A DNA stretch of 64,000 nucleotides from Thysanoteuthis rhombus (Eukaryota; Mollusca; Cephalopoda; Oegopsida; Thysanoteuthidae), in contig OY735211.1 of NCBI GenBank assembly GCA_963457665.1, forward strand, positions 40,693,287 to 40,757,286. Reading direction: 5' to 3'. Positions 34,673 to 47,310 of this stretch are shown here, piece by piece (within the stretch, counting starts at the first letter, position 1; every line of letters starts with the position of its first letter). The notes under the pieces were generated by a model that was not told where the DNA came from, ran no database searches, and saw only the letters and a list, made by a program, of their open reading frames with translations. A program made the translations under genes and the position numbers.

Positions 34673-35419
34673 GCGTCTTCGTTCAGCGTAGGTCGTCTGT
34701 CATTCTCGACCTTGAGGGGTATACACGGCAACAACGAGGATTTTAAATTAAATCCAGCAAAGGAGAATTTTTTTTCGAAATAACAACGATGAAATGTTTT
34801 CATTGAATTTATTAAGTTATTTTGCGTTCATTTGTAAACACGTAAATCAATTGACATCGTATAAATGTCCCCTGGTTATGAAACAAGAGAGAAAAAAATG
34901 ACAAAAAGTTAGCCGCTGCCTTTTCCATTTTCCATTTGTCGTTCATTTGCGAAAACATTATTGTTGTTAATTTTTCACTTCGACTGATTAGGGTAGATTT
35001 AAAAAAAGCCTCGTGAGTGAGAAGGAGACTGACTATCAATAATGATAATACATTCAAATGTTCTAATGTCAGTTCAAACCAAGAGCAAAAGTATCTGGGG
35101 ATATAATTCACACACACACACTGACACGTCTCAAAATAGTTCCACAAAGAAGCTGTTGCCCTTATAGTCAATCTTGACAGGAACCAATAGAATAAAAGTA
35201 TCTGCGTGCGTGCATGCGTGCGTGCGTATAAACATAGATGCAAGTACATCAATAAAACCTTAGCTTAATGATGAAAAAAGCATTTATTCTAAATAATAGA
35301 TAATCATTTTTCGTCTTTTTCCTTATCAATGCACTTAACCCAATGGTTCCCCATAGATCAAATGGATTGAAATTTTAGATAAAGACTCAACTAATGACTA
35401 TGATAGGCATCAGACTTAT

Positions 35420-35464
<45 letters not shown>

Positions 35465-35597
35465 ATTTCTCAATTTATAAGAATACATTATGCAAATATA
35501 CGTTATTCAAATGTAAATGGGCTTTTTATTATCATAATGATGAGTGTGGCAAGTACGAAATATTGACAATCACCGGATGTATATCCTTGTAATTCTC

Positions 35598-35644
<47 letters not shown>

Positions 35645-36638
35645 GTCTACAAAGCTTTACAGCTTCAAAGACTAAATTTTTTCACTTCAAAATCTTATGT
35701 CATTTCAGTCGATTATTTTCCAATATCTGTTTATGAAATCCATGTAGTTTTCCACAGTATTTTTTTTCATGATTCATGCAAAATTTGATATTATTAAATG
35801 ATTTTTCTCGTTTCATTGGTACTTACTGCAATACAAACTCACAGATTATACTCAAATATGTATTTGGTTATTGATATCCAACGTTTAAGTTAGTTTGACA
35901 CAAGATCAAGTTGAAGTAGGGAAAATAAAGGAGAGTGAGTTAATGTTATGCCAATATTCTGTCTAGAAAAGGCCAACCAATTTGCCTTATGAAAATCATT
36001 ATTCGAAATTCTGATCTTTTGCCAGAGCTCAATAACCGATGAGATTTATGAAAGGATCTCAGCTGAGTAGCAGGCACAGCATATATACCTATGTATGAGG
36101 CATCCAATGCTTCTGAAATAAAGTTTTACGGTCTCAAAAGTTAAATATCAATTTGATTTTTCACTTGCAGCAACTCATGTGAACGCAAAAATATTGGGAA
36201 CGTTGGACCCCATGCGTTAAGCTGAACAATATTATCTTTTTGTGCGATGGAAAGAATATATCAACAATGCTCAACGCCTCTTAATCCAAGCTGTAACATT
36301 GCAAGCAAATGGAATGAGATTGATTTAATGTATTTATCTCGTCAATTCCTCTCAGTGCATAAAAACATTTTTTTTACGTAGCAGCAGCATTACTCGGCGG
36401 AGAGGAAGTCTTGTTTACATTGTAGCAGGGTTGTGTAAACAAAAAGAAAATAACATTAGTGTGAGTTTGATTTTCTGAAAGAAAAAATTTGAATGTTGAT
36501 AACTTCTCAAAATCATCGACAATATCATTCTCCTGAGTTTCAGCGACTATGTATCGCAGAAAAATGTATAAAGGAGAGAAATGCTATGTTTTATGACATA
36601 GTTAAAAATAATAACCCCAAAACAAGACATCGTATATT
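34671..36638. other. No recognised gene; (CA)n at 35421-35450 and (TG)n at 35605-35640
   Basis: The two dinucleotide tracts flank ~150 bp of AT-rich sequence. A 146-codon minus-strand frame (34812-35252) has no motif and includes a cgtgcgtgcatg microsatellite, so I do not call it. Confidence 0.45.
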
Positions 36639-37352
36639 AATCATCATCATCAGCCTTTTAATGTCTGTTGTTGGACATAAACCTTCCTCAAGACTCGCCA
36701 CAATTCTCTATCATGGGCGTTGCAGATCCAGTATTTCCTGAATTTGTCTAGTTCATATCTCCATCTTGTGTTCTGTCGGCCTCGGTTTTGCATGCGATCT
36801 CTGGGGATCCATGTTATGAGATGTGATGTCCATCGGTTGTCTTCCATTCTTGCAACATGGCCTGCCCATTGCCATTTTAGTTTTTTTAATAGTTTATATG
36901 ATGTCACAGACTCTCGTTTTCTTCCTTATATACTGTAGTGTCTTATGATCACTCTATGTGAGGTTGAGCATGATTCTCTCATGTGTACGTTACATGCTTC
37001 TCAGTTTTCGAGTCGTCTCTTGGTTAGGTTCCATATTTTAGTTCCATAAGTGACTATCAGGAGAATGCATTGGTTGTGTACTCTTCTTTTAGGATTATTG
37101 GGATCATCTGGTTTTTGCAAGTTGAACTTGCTCTGTCGAAGGTTTGCCATCGGAGAGTGATTCTTCGCTTGATTTCCTCCTCTTTTGAGGGTCTCATGGA
37201 GATTCGTTGTCTTAAGTAGATGTAGTGGTCTATCTTGCCGAGTTTCGCGTCTTTTATCTTGACAGTTATGTTCTTCTTTTCAACATGATTATTGCACATG
37301 ATTTTCGTTTTACTGAAATTCATGTGTAAGCTGACTTTTTTGCTTTCTTTTA
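36639..37352 (-). mobile_element. RTE-like retrotransposon, 3' third (subfamily A)
   Basis: After the short (ATC)n tail complement, the minus strand reads MEDNRWTSHLITWIPRD and KLKWQWAGHVARM in one frame. Further upstream come KDAKLGKIDHYIYLRQRIS, EEIKRRITLRWQTFDRAS and, at ~37330, ESKKVSLHMNFSKTKIM. It has about the same content as the copy at 13741, in the opposite orientation. Confidence 0.92.
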
Positions 37353-38814
37353 AATGCACGATCGTCAAATCTGTCAAGCCCTTAAATTCTTGTACATGGT
37401 CTTTTATAAAGTGTCGCTTATGGCTATGGACTCCTTTATTCTGGAATTTTGCTTGGTTAAAAAGTTGTTTAGTTATGATCAGAGAAAAGCAGAAAACAGG
37501 TGATCCACAAGCAGAGGAAGAATGATAGCTTTGGGCGTCTTCTCAGCCGTGGGTTCTCCTTCCTCCTTATTTTTGACAATTAAAATATCCTCTTTCCTAA
37601 ACCAGTGTAGCGAAGAAGAATTAAAGTAATCCAATTAAAATAGTGATGATAATGATGAGGGAAGAAAGATAATGAAGAGCCTTGGACAAAAAAATGATAT
37701 TGCATCGTGTTACAAGTTAAGAAAGCTTGACAATCCAAAACTGTACAATTATTTTAAGAACTGAATTGACTGAGAAAAGAAAACGAATGTTGTTTGAGTT
37801 ATAAATAAACAAGGCATATTCTTTTAAAAATGGAATGAAAGAAACATAAAAGTAGACAAATGCTTCTAGAAAACAAACATTTTACAATAGAAACGTCAAT
37901 CAGTGAAATCATTAAATAAATATTGTAAGGGAAATTTTGTTTTATTTACGTATAGAATTGATATCCTTAGACTATTATAACCGAACGAGTAAAGAATAAC
38001 GCAGTCATGTCTTGGGACCAAATGACCGACTGAAGAAAATGAAGTGCCATTAAGATGGCAAGCACTCAACTAATTAAATGCTTTGTAATTCTAAACAGCC
38101 AATCTAAAGAAATATCATATGTTTAAAGGAAAACAGATTCCTCATGAATAATTCATTTATTTTAACTAATGAAATCTTACGCTTTTCTTCAAATCAGTAA
38201 AAGAGTCTGGTTCTTTATTGTACGTCAATGATGTAAGCTGTACTGAATTTCTAAGAGAAAGCATTTTCATTGTTTTTGCCTTAGGACTAATATTGCTTCT
38301 GTCTTCTTTCTGTTGCTAGTTTACACCTAGTTGAAGTAATAGAGTTGATCGTCTAATGATGCACAAATTTCTTAGATGAAATACTTTCACTATAAATAAT
38401 TTTGAATTATTTTTCTTTTTCAACGTTGCTTTTTATCGCAAAGCTTTTGTTGTCTTACATTCTATGATTTTTAAGTAAGCCGTATTTGTCACACTCTGTG
38501 TCACTGGGAGTCTGTCTGACATGGGCAGCGCCTTACCACTAAAACCCCGGAGGAGCAACGATGGCCAAAATTCAAATTTCGTTATTTAGCTACCTAATCA
38601 AGGTTTATCTATACCATATTGTTCGTTTACACCTAGTTTTGAAAGTAGATGTTATGGTCCTTGGTTGTCCGAATCAATTAGAAAAATCATTTTTACTATT
38701 ACTTTTTCAATCCGTTTGTTTTTTCATTGTTGCCTTTTATTGCAATGTTCAGGTTGTTTTGTATTCTACGACCATTGAATGAGCAGAATGAATCGGAAAT
38801 AAAGAAATCTCATA
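37353..38814. other. No recognised gene; weak tRNA-like sequence at 38490-38560 (minus)
   Basis: On the minus strand ggttttagtggtaaggcgct resembles an A box region, and agacagactcccagtgac follows, but the B box is poor. The rest is AT-rich without signals. Confidence 0.35.
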
Positions 38815-39191
38815 CATTGAGAACAATGCAACGTGCACATTAAAGAATTATGTTGGGCCTCACATGGAGAGACAGCAAGACAGCACAGTACATCCGGGAA
38901 AAGACAAGAGTCAGGGACATCATAGAATCCATTAAAAATCTCAAATGGCAGTGGGCTGGCCATGTTGCAAGAATGGCGGATAACCAATGGACATCGCGAC
39001 TCACGACATGGATCCCCAAAGATCACATGCGCAACCGAGGCCTGCGGAATATTAGATGGAGAGACGAGCTAGACAAATTCAGAAAGTACTGGCTCCGCAA
39101 CGCCCATGATAGAGAAGTGTGGCGAATCCTGGGGAAGGTCTATGTCAAACGACGGACTTTAAAAGACTGATGATGATGATGATGATGATGA
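38815..39191 (+). mobile_element. RTE-like retrotransposon 3' end (subfamily B), intact terminal frame
   Basis: The 106-codon frame 38850-39170 is uninterrupted to the natural stop: MLGLTWRDSKTAQYIREK, TRVRDIIESIKNLKWQWAGH, VARMADNQWTSRLTTWIPKD, then DELDKFRKYWLRNAHDREVW and RTLKD, followed by the stop within aaaagactga and (TGATGA)n. The lack of stops suggests a relatively recent insertion. The endonuclease and the RT core are missing. Confidence 0.93.
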
Positions 39192-39553
39192 AGTTAATCG
39201 CTATCTGTATCATACAGACTCAATTCCAAATCTTGAGAGTAAATTCTATGAAACCTTTCTTACACGTTACAGACAGAATGAGTGATTTGACTTTGAATTG
39301 TTATTGCATGTACGTCATTTCTTCTTTTTTTTAAAAACATTTTAAACATTCGTGCTCATGCGATGTTCAGATTATAAAACAGATAGTTGAGACTTTGGTG
39401 AACGACACTGATGTGACAAATTTTGTCTGGTTAAAGTCATAAAAGATATTTCGTTCAATTTTTTGAAGTCATTAACTTCAAAGCTTAGGAATGTGAATCT
39501 TTACGAATCAGAATATCAACAAAGAAAAGGATGCTCCGAATATCAATCATATC

Positions 39554-39828
39554 CATCATCATCATCAGTCTTTCAACGTCTGTCGTTGGACATAGACCTT
39601 CCCCAGGATTCGCCACACATCTCTATCATGGGCTTTGCGGAGCCAGTACTTTCTGAATTTGTCTAGCTTGTCTCTCCATCTAATATTCTGACAGCCTCGG
39701 TTGTGCATGTGATCTCGTGGGATCCATGTCGTGAGTTGTGATGTCCATCGGTTGTCCACCATTCAGCCCACTGCCATTTGAGATTTTAATGGAATTTATG
39801 ATGTCCCTGACTCTTGTCTTTTCTTGGA
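39554..39828 (-). mobile_element. RTE-like retrotransposon 3' end (subfamily B)
   Basis: Tail complement, then the terminal region with an open frame of 65 codons (VDNRWTSQLTTWIPRDH, DKLDKFRKYWLRKAHDRDVW, RQTLKD). A small deletion upstream removes most of the HVARMA segment. The copy is truncated at the REKTRVRDII region. Confidence 0.92.
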
Positions 39829-40845
39829 TATTATTTACTATTAATTATAAATGTAAGTTATAGAAGGCTGCATATTTTTTTAGCGATTCGGTAAAAATTG
39901 TTTTAGCTTGGCTGGTGAGGTTTCACTCTTTCTTTGTATTCACTAAATATCACACCTTCGGATTATCATTTGTTCTATCTTTACAGAATTCTCTTCATGA
40001 AAGAATACCAGTTCCCTGGAAGACTGCGAAAAGCATCTTGGTCTATCTTTTTTACTCTTAAGATGAAAAGTTATGTGAGATTTGAATAATAAATATGGAA
40101 TTTTAATAGGCAGAATGAACTATTTCCGTTTTTCAATACAACAATACAACAAAAATGAAATGAAAATAAAATCTTGAACAAAAAAATTAATAGTGGCAGA
40201 GCTTTATTTAAGAAGGTTTGACCGTAGTATAGAGTTCTTATATAATTGAAAGCAAAAGGATACTTAGAGCAGTTCTTAGCAATGAAATATCATTTCTGTG
40301 ACGTTGGAATTATGAAGTTGGCTAAAAGATGGCTGGAGATAGCGGAACACAGCAGTAAATATTTTATTAGATAAAACTAATTTATTTCATTTTTCAAATC
40401 AGTAAACCGAACGAATTTTTTGCCCATTCTACTATTTTCATTTATGATAAATTACAGGTTAGACTAAACCAAGTCAGACACAAAAACATACCTACAGAGC
40501 GAAGAAAAGCAGTGTGCAAACCACCAGCAAAGGCAAATTTTCTCTTAGTTTTATGGAAACAACTTCTCGGCTGCTTGCTTTTTTCTCTGAAGTGTAATTT
40601 CTTCTATTTTTCACTTGTCGCTGGTCTGTAATGTCAATCATTAAGAAGCCCATTTTGGCTTTCGATCAAGCCATAATAATTGAGTGTTGGTTTTGGGTGT
40701 TTTTCCGCACGCAAAAATTTCGGAAATCTGATTAGCCACTTGATTTTTTTTCTTACAGTATCAAACATCAATTATTTCTTTTTTATGATTTCTTTAGGAT
40801 GTAGAATTGCCACTATCATACACTGATTTATTTTTCTCATCCTCA
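39829..40845. other. No recognised gene
   Basis: AT-rich without signals. Confidence 0.4.
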
Positions 40846-40942
40846 TTGTTATAGATGTTGCTATAAAAACAAAAATAGGCACCTTAAGATAGCTGAAGAG
40901 TACAAAGATAAAACGTTGTGCCTATAATAACATCTATAACAA
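40846..40942. other. 97-nt inverted repeat
   Basis: ttgttatagatgtt (40846-40859) is perfectly complementary to aacatctataacaa (40929-40942). An inner pair, ataggcac (~40874) with gtgcctat (~40917), continues the stem after an unpaired tract on the left side only. It may be a small inverted-repeat element. The interior holds ctgaagagtac..aaaacgttgtg. Confidence 0.6.
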
Positions 40943-41908
40943 GCAAGACGTGAACAATAGTTTTAATAAATCAATACATAGTAATCAATTATTTCTCTCA
41001 CATTTTGTCTCCTCGCCCTCTGTCTCTCTCCTTCTCTCTGTATATGTTTCCCTCTTTATAAAACTTTAAAACTTTTTTAATTTGTTTAGTTGCAAAAGAG
41101 ATCTCGAAGTGTCAAGTTCGGCAAATCTAGTTATTAAAGGGAATTAAACAGAGGGAGAGAGAGAGACGATAAAAAGCTTGTTGTTCTTTCCGTAGAAGTC
41201 AGTAAGAGATTTAATTGCTCTCCTTTGTGGATTGAAATAGCTGATGATTCCTCTCCATTCGGCAATGAAACTGAAAGAATTGATTCGCTTGTGTTTTCAC
41301 TAGAATTCTGCACTATGCTGACAAAGAGCATTATACAGGTTAAAATCACAATGGATTTTTGACCATGTGTTTTTATTTTCATTCTGTTTTTTGTTTGTTT
41401 GTTTGTTTTATGAGATGGCCTGAGGGTACAACCGAGTATGGATTGTGACATATGGCCGAGTTTAATACAAAGACCCACACGCATCCTTGGCGGTTGGGAC
41501 AAAAACTGTCCAGTTCCCTCGACACTGTTGATCGGAGACCGGAATAACCGGAACCCAAGCGCAGAATTTAGCAATTTTTACTTCATATAGATGGTCCGAG
41601 CAAGATTCCACATTTTGTAAATTGTGTATTCAGAAAGAAAGGTGGTCAGGAACTCATGCAACTTTTGCTAAGTAAGGTTATTATTTGTTTAATTGTAATT
41701 TCAGTTTAGCTCGTTGCTTAACATGCATTTCACACTACTTTTCCTTTGTAATGATTTTCAATTCGACAATCTCGTAAATTTAAAATTTACTGAACAATTC
41801 GTTTTTTTTCCTCATTTGAAAACCTTGATGCTGTGGTATTTCTTGATAATTCAATAGATGCTCACCATATTCATACCTTTTAGGGTTTTTTGTTTGTTTG
41901 TTTGCTTG

Positions 41909-41951
<43 letters not shown>

Positions 41952-43580
41952 GTTTTCTAGAGAAGATTTTCTTAGATTTTCAGTCTCAGTGTGGTACAGG
42001 AAGAGAGGAGTTTGTCTGTAGTCAGGAATGAGGGCAAGTGTTATTGACTGACAACATAGTACCATTATATATATGATTTAATATCTGATTATCGTAACAG
42101 CATACATACAACGTTGAAGTAATAAGGTGAAATATAGGGAAGCTTAAAAATAAAGCCACATTAATTCATAGTAAGTCCTTAGAAACTGCATTGGTCAAGA
42201 CAAGCCAATCACCGGTGCACAGCGAGCACAGCAGACTTGCAGATGACTAACTCCAAACTTGTATGAAAAGGTTTCTCCTCCACTTGATATCCCGCCTCCT
42301 TTCTCGCTCAATCAAAGCATTGTGAAAAAAAAATTCTAAAAATATAATTCATATATTTATTTTTAGCAGATGAAGTTTTGTAAATTATCATTAACATTTT
42401 TATGCTACTATTTACCTTCATCTTATTTTTTATTGCTTTTTATCGCAACTCTTCTCACGGTGGATTCACTTTGGCAGCGACTAAATAAACAGGGCTGATC
42501 CGAATATTTCTCGATATCGACGGGTAACGAAACGTTGGACTCAAATTTTCAACGTTTCAAATGTTTTATATTCTCCAAGAAACCTCTCTTTTTTTTCAGA
42601 TAGAATTTAAGATTGATAAAAAAAAAATCAAAACCAACTTGAATGCTGAAACTAAATATCCCGTAAAAAAAAATTTGATCGCGTAAGGAGTTTCTCAAAA
42701 AGAGAAAGATATAAGGAAAGGGATTCACACAATATTCATATTTCAAGTTTTTTCTAAATCTTGAAAGTGTATCTTTTTCATTTTCTTTAACAATTATTGA
42801 GTTGGAACAGGAATCTATTTGAAAGAAAAAATGATTTGATGTGATTCATTCAAATAATTACTATCTTTTAACTGAAAAAAAAACTCATCCTAGAAAAATC
42901 ACACTTACATTTCATGCGCATATTCAAAAAGTGTTATCATGATATTAGTGTTATCGTACTTGGCTTTCGACCTTCTTGCTGAAGGTTCAAACCATGACAA
43001 AGTATTAAAAGTTTACTAATTTTGCATTCCAGTGTGTTCGATGTGTTGTAGCAGACAGAGATGCTTGACAACATCGGGGGGCGTGGTGCACTTTAGAACT
43101 GGCCATGGCCAGGTGTATGATGAAAGAAGAAGCACTTTCAAGCACTGGGGATGTGTCGTGAAAAATTATTTGCGTTGTAAAAATTAGCACACTGAGATAA
43201 TTTCATATGACATTCCCCGAGGTTATTGCCAGGAGGGCCAAGCCTTGTTCAAGGTCTTATCTTGATTAAATGTTTTTGTTTCCAGCTGACACTTGATTAT
43301 ATCAATTTTCACAGCAACACCTTCACCATACAACATCAAAACCTGCATTCATCAGGACTGTACTATTCAAGGTATTCCTTAACCGATAATTCTATTTGAA
43401 TCGGTATCTTAATGATTCTCAGGTGAATTGTTCGGAATTTTTATGATTGCATAATTTTTTTGGAAGGGGGGGGGATGGAGGTCATTAAAGGAAAATATTT
43501 GCCCAATCTGAGCCGAACAAAATGAAATATTGAAATACTTTCAAAATTCTTAGCCCTGAAGATCTCAGCTTTAAATACCC
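40943..43580. other. No recognised gene; two (TTTG)n tracts and a possible tRNA-like stretch
   Basis: Runs of gtttgttt at ~41390-41410 and 41886-41950 are complements of (CAAA)n tails. The ~180 bp right of the first (41410-41575) are GC-richer and may be an old retroposed piece on the minus strand. At 42942-43003 a good B box (GAAGGTTCAAACC) follows a weak A-box-like segment. No gene is supported. Confidence 0.4.
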
Positions 43581-43980
43581 CCATTTCTCCCCCTCCTTAC
43601 CCCTCTCTCCCTCTTTCACTCTCTCAATCCTACTGTCTTTCTTCCAATCTCTTTCTCCCTTCACCCTTCTCTTTCTCCCTTCACCCTTCTCTTTCTCCCT
43701 CTCTTTTTCTTTCTCCCGCTCTTTCTCTTTCTCCCTCTATTTCTCCGACTCTCTCTTTTTCTCCCCCTCTCTCTCTCTCATTCTTTCTTTTTCTACTGCT
43801 CTTTTTCTTTCTCCGACTCTTTCTCTTTCTTCCACTCTTTCCATTTCTCCCACTCTTTCTCTTTCTCCCACTCTTTCTCGTTCTCCCTCTCTTTCTCCCA
43901 CTTCACTTCTCTTCTCCCCCTCTCTTAGCCCCCTCTCTTCTCTTTTATTTCTCATCCTCTCCTCACCACCACCACCACTT
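43581..43980. repeat. Pyrimidine-rich (CTCTTTCTCC)n region
   Basis: Irregular repeats of ctctttctccc, including a short direct tandem cttcacccttctctttctcc at ~43655-43695. The complementary E/R-rich open frame is an artefact. Confidence 0.85.
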
Positions 43981-44479
43981 CTCCCCAAGAAATACAAAAG
44001 GCAAGAATGAATTGAAAGAGAATTATAATTGTGGAAATTGCTGTCAGGGAAAATGCATGTGATGGATAAATCAATATTCCCCATCGCTAACTTTACAATT
44101 CGAAAAGCAAACACGTAAACATAACGATATAATGTTGCTCTGTGACGTCTATTGTGACGTAAATCTAATAGAAATAACATATTGCAAGCATATATGCTCC
44201 ACAGAATTTTTTTTCATAACGGAAGAGTGATTTGCATAAAGGTATTGCTGTTGTATATCAGAAACCCAGCAGCTTGCATTTGAGGAAGAGTTTTCATGAT
44301 CCGATGTCCTTGAAGTCATGAAGAATGGTCTGAACCTAGAAAGAGAAAGAAAGAAAGTTGTAAAAAAAAAAAAAACGGAAAGAAAAATATAGAAATAGAA
44401 CAAGTAAGAAAGAGAAGCAGATTCGGAAGAAAGAAAATTAAAAAAGAAAGAAACAACAATATATTGAATAGGCGTAAAC

Positions 44480-45200
44480 TCAATATTTATGTATGGGCGG
44501 CGTTAAGTATTTTTCAGGAGCGAAATTGCAATTGCAATAATGACAGGTTTGATTTAATTTGTTCTGTGAGTGACTTATATAACCTCAATCCTAAGACTAA
44601 CCCTAAGACTAACCCTAACATTAACCCTACACACTAAATCTAACGTCTAACTCTAATACTAGAAAGTAATCCTAATTTTTATCCTTTGTAGTTGAATCCA
44701 AATTTTCTATCTGTATTGGTTCCATTATTGATTTACACCCTTTCTAATTGAATATACTGAAATGTATGTTTTAATGTTCAAAAATACAATTTTGAATGGA
44801 TTAAACAATATGTCGGCATTTTGCAGGAGTGATAATCGAGATAGATACTATGGTTGCTACTGTTGTTAAACTATTACGGAGCAAAATTTCTAATCGTCCA
44901 TTTTGAATGGCTAAAAGTGGCTCAATTTTTACTGATGTTCAAATAGCGTTATTTTCGATCGTATTTTCGATAAGGTTAGTAGGTTTGGAGATAGGATTAG
45001 TAAGTAGGTTTAGAGTTAAGGTTTTGGGCTGATTAATCAATCAACGATCTAATGTTGGAAACTACAATCTTAGCAATAACCGTAACTTTTACCCAAATCG
45101 TTAACCCTAAACACTAACCCTAAACCATATCCTTTCTAGTAATATTTGATAAAATACCGTTTCAAATGTTTCCAGCTTTCTTTTCTCCCGTAAATTCCTT
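44480..45200 (+). repeat. CCCTAA/TTAGGG-block repeat, copy 1
   Basis: In order: tatgggcggcgttaag; a CCCTAA-like part at 44586-44640 (cctaagactaaccctaagac and similar); gtccattttgaatggctaaa with gttattttcgatc; a G-rich part at 44975-45025 (ggttagtaggtttgg); another C-rich part at 45085-45135 (aaccctaaacactaacccta); and atttgataaaataccgtttc. The order is repeated at 45970-47140. Confidence 0.75.
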
Positions 45201-45964
45201 TAAAATTTAGCCACTTTAAGACATTCAATGATGGCCAATTTGAAAATTTGACCCATAATAGTTCAACAGTGGTAAGAGCTAACTATTCATAGCGTTTATC
45301 TCATTTAACTCCCCAGCAAAATATCGGCGTTTTGTTTAATTTCACTTATTCCGAACAGTTTCCAAACACCCGGAAATATTTATTTTTGAAGGAGTGCATC
45401 ATTTAAATGAAAGCCAAAGAAATAACTCGATGACGGAATGACATTAAGAGCTTATCTAAGTAATAGATGTAAGAAAATGCTTGAAGCTTTTGCATCAAAC
45501 TGATATTTCATAGGATGATGAAATATGATCTGTTAATTACAAACGCTGCACCCAGAGTGTTTCAGCTCAGTGGTGGCTGTAAGGCAGGTGTATGTGAAGA
45601 TCAAATAAACCCAATGGGGATTCTAAAGGAGACCTGAATAAGATTTGAATAGTTTTATTGTTCTCTCCCATTTCTTTTTCTTTCATAAGTGATCGCGTTC
45701 AAATATCGCATTTTCTAATCATTTCAAGATTCAATTACTTCTGCCAATGTTACGTCAAGCATGATGAATTGATTAGAGTTTCGTTTCTAACAACGTCAAC
45801 TGCAATCATGATAAAAACATTTGTGTGATGTACGACGAAAAAGCCAGTGGGGAACACGTGAAAAACCTTGAGAGCTTATTTTGAAATGTTACCTTTGAGG
45901 TGATGATAATCATTATCAAAGTCCTGTGAAATACACCCAGTTAGTCCTTTACTTGTAAAATCTA
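45201..45964. other. No recognised gene
   Basis: Spacer between two copies of the CCCTAA-block repeat; a tRNA-like ttcagctcagtggtggctg at ~45560 is too weak to call. Confidence 0.4.
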
Positions 45965-47310
45965 CGGATGTGACGTTAAGCATGGTGGTTTTGACCTTCT
46001 GCGTTGAATTCAAAACACTTGTTTTAATGACAAGTTTGCTGACTTCATTCATTCCGTAATTGACTTATATAACCCTCACCCTAAACCTAATCAGCACTAA
46101 CCCTAAACTTTAGCTCTAAATACTAAACCTAAATGGGGTAATAATTCGGAACAGGTACATTTAAACGAATTGCAATGATATGTAAGGGAGCTAATCGAAA
46201 AAAACTCCATACAAGATTAGCTGCTGCTATTAAACTCATCATCATCATCATCATCATCATCAGTCTTTTAGCGTCCGTCGTTGGACATAGACCTTCCCCA
46301 GGATTTGCCACACTTCTCTATCATGGGCGTCACGGAGCCAGTACTTCCTGAACCTGTCTAGTTCATCTCTCCATCTAATATTTTGCCGGCCTCGGTTGCG
46401 CATATGGTCTCGGGGAATCCATGTTGTGAGTCGTGATGCCCATCGATTGTCAGCCATTCTTGCAACATGGCCAGCCCACCGCCATTTGAGATTTTTTATG
46501 GCTTCTATGATGTCTCTAACTCTTGTCTTTTCCCGGATGTGTTGTGCTGTTTTGTGGTCTCTCCATGTGAGGCCCAGCATTAGCCAATTTGAATGGCTGA
46601 AAATGGCTAGATTTTAACGTCGATCAAATAACGTTATTTTCGATCCAAAAACACCGTTTACTTTTCAGCCAATACGGCATGTAGTTAAGGTTAGTAGGTA
46701 GAGTTAGTATTAGACTTACAGGGCATTGCCAGGGTTATTAGGTAGGTTGAGGGTTTGTAGGTTGATTTGGGGTTAAGGTTAGAAGATAAGTTTGGGGTTA
46801 GGGTTAATAGGTAAATTAGTGTTTACTGTTTCTCATTTCCCATTTATTTATTGGTGTTATTTTATTACCTGGAAATCGAATATAACCAATAGCATTTATT
46901 CTTAATATAGCCAGTTTGAATCCATTCAAAAATGGCCTAATTCAATATGGCGACACTTGATGCAAAGATAGCCAAAAATATTTATTTTTCTATGCTTTTG
47001 ATTGCGACTGCAACCCTTACACTAATACTCGATACTGACCCTAACATTAAACACTAACCCTAAACCATATCTTTTGTGGATAAATTTTATAAAATACAGT
47101 TTCAAATGTTCAGAGTTTTCTGCTTTCATTTATTCCGAAATACTTCAACGGCAGCAGCAGCTGATCCTGTCTATCGAGAAGTCATCTCCCATGCAGAATA
47201 TCGACATCATTTTTAAATGTACCCATTCCGAACAATCACTCTAACTCATATCCTTTGTATATAAATTTGATAAGATACAGTTTTGAATGATGAAGTTTTT
47301 GGCTTTCATT
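45965..47310 (+). repeat. CCCTAA/TTAGGG-block repeat, copy 2, with an RTE insertion
   Basis: Same block order as 44480-45200: gacgttaagcatgg, a CCCTAA-like part at 46072-46130, tgctgctattaaac, [RTE 46236-46582], agccaatttgaatggctgaa, a G-rich TTAGGG-like part at 46685-46815, a C-rich part at 47010-47065 and taaattttataaaatacagt. A partial extra unit (catatcctttgtatataaat) follows at 47240. Confidence 0.75.
46236..46582 (-). mobile_element. RTE-like retrotransposon 3' end (subfamily B), intact terminal frame
   Basis: The 106-codon minus-strand frame (46260-46580) has no stop: MLGLTWRDHKTAQHIREK, TRVRDIIEAIKNLKWRWAGH, VARMADNRWASRLTTWIPRD, then DELDRFRKYWLRDAHDREVW and RRTLKD. It is inserted in a TTAGGG-block repeat whose other copy (44870-44900) serves as the empty site. 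Confidence 0.93.

Noticed and set aside
38490-38560. tRNA-like sequence on the minus strand
   Set aside because: The A box is fair, but the B box is poor and no closing acceptor stem was found.
42942-43003. Possible tRNA-like element with B box GAAGGTTCAAACC
   Set aside because: A single B box occurs often by chance. The A box is weak and no second copy was seen.
43737-44180. 147-codon E/R-rich frame resembling a charged coiled coil
   Set aside because: It is the complement of a CTCTTTCTCC pyrimidine repeat.
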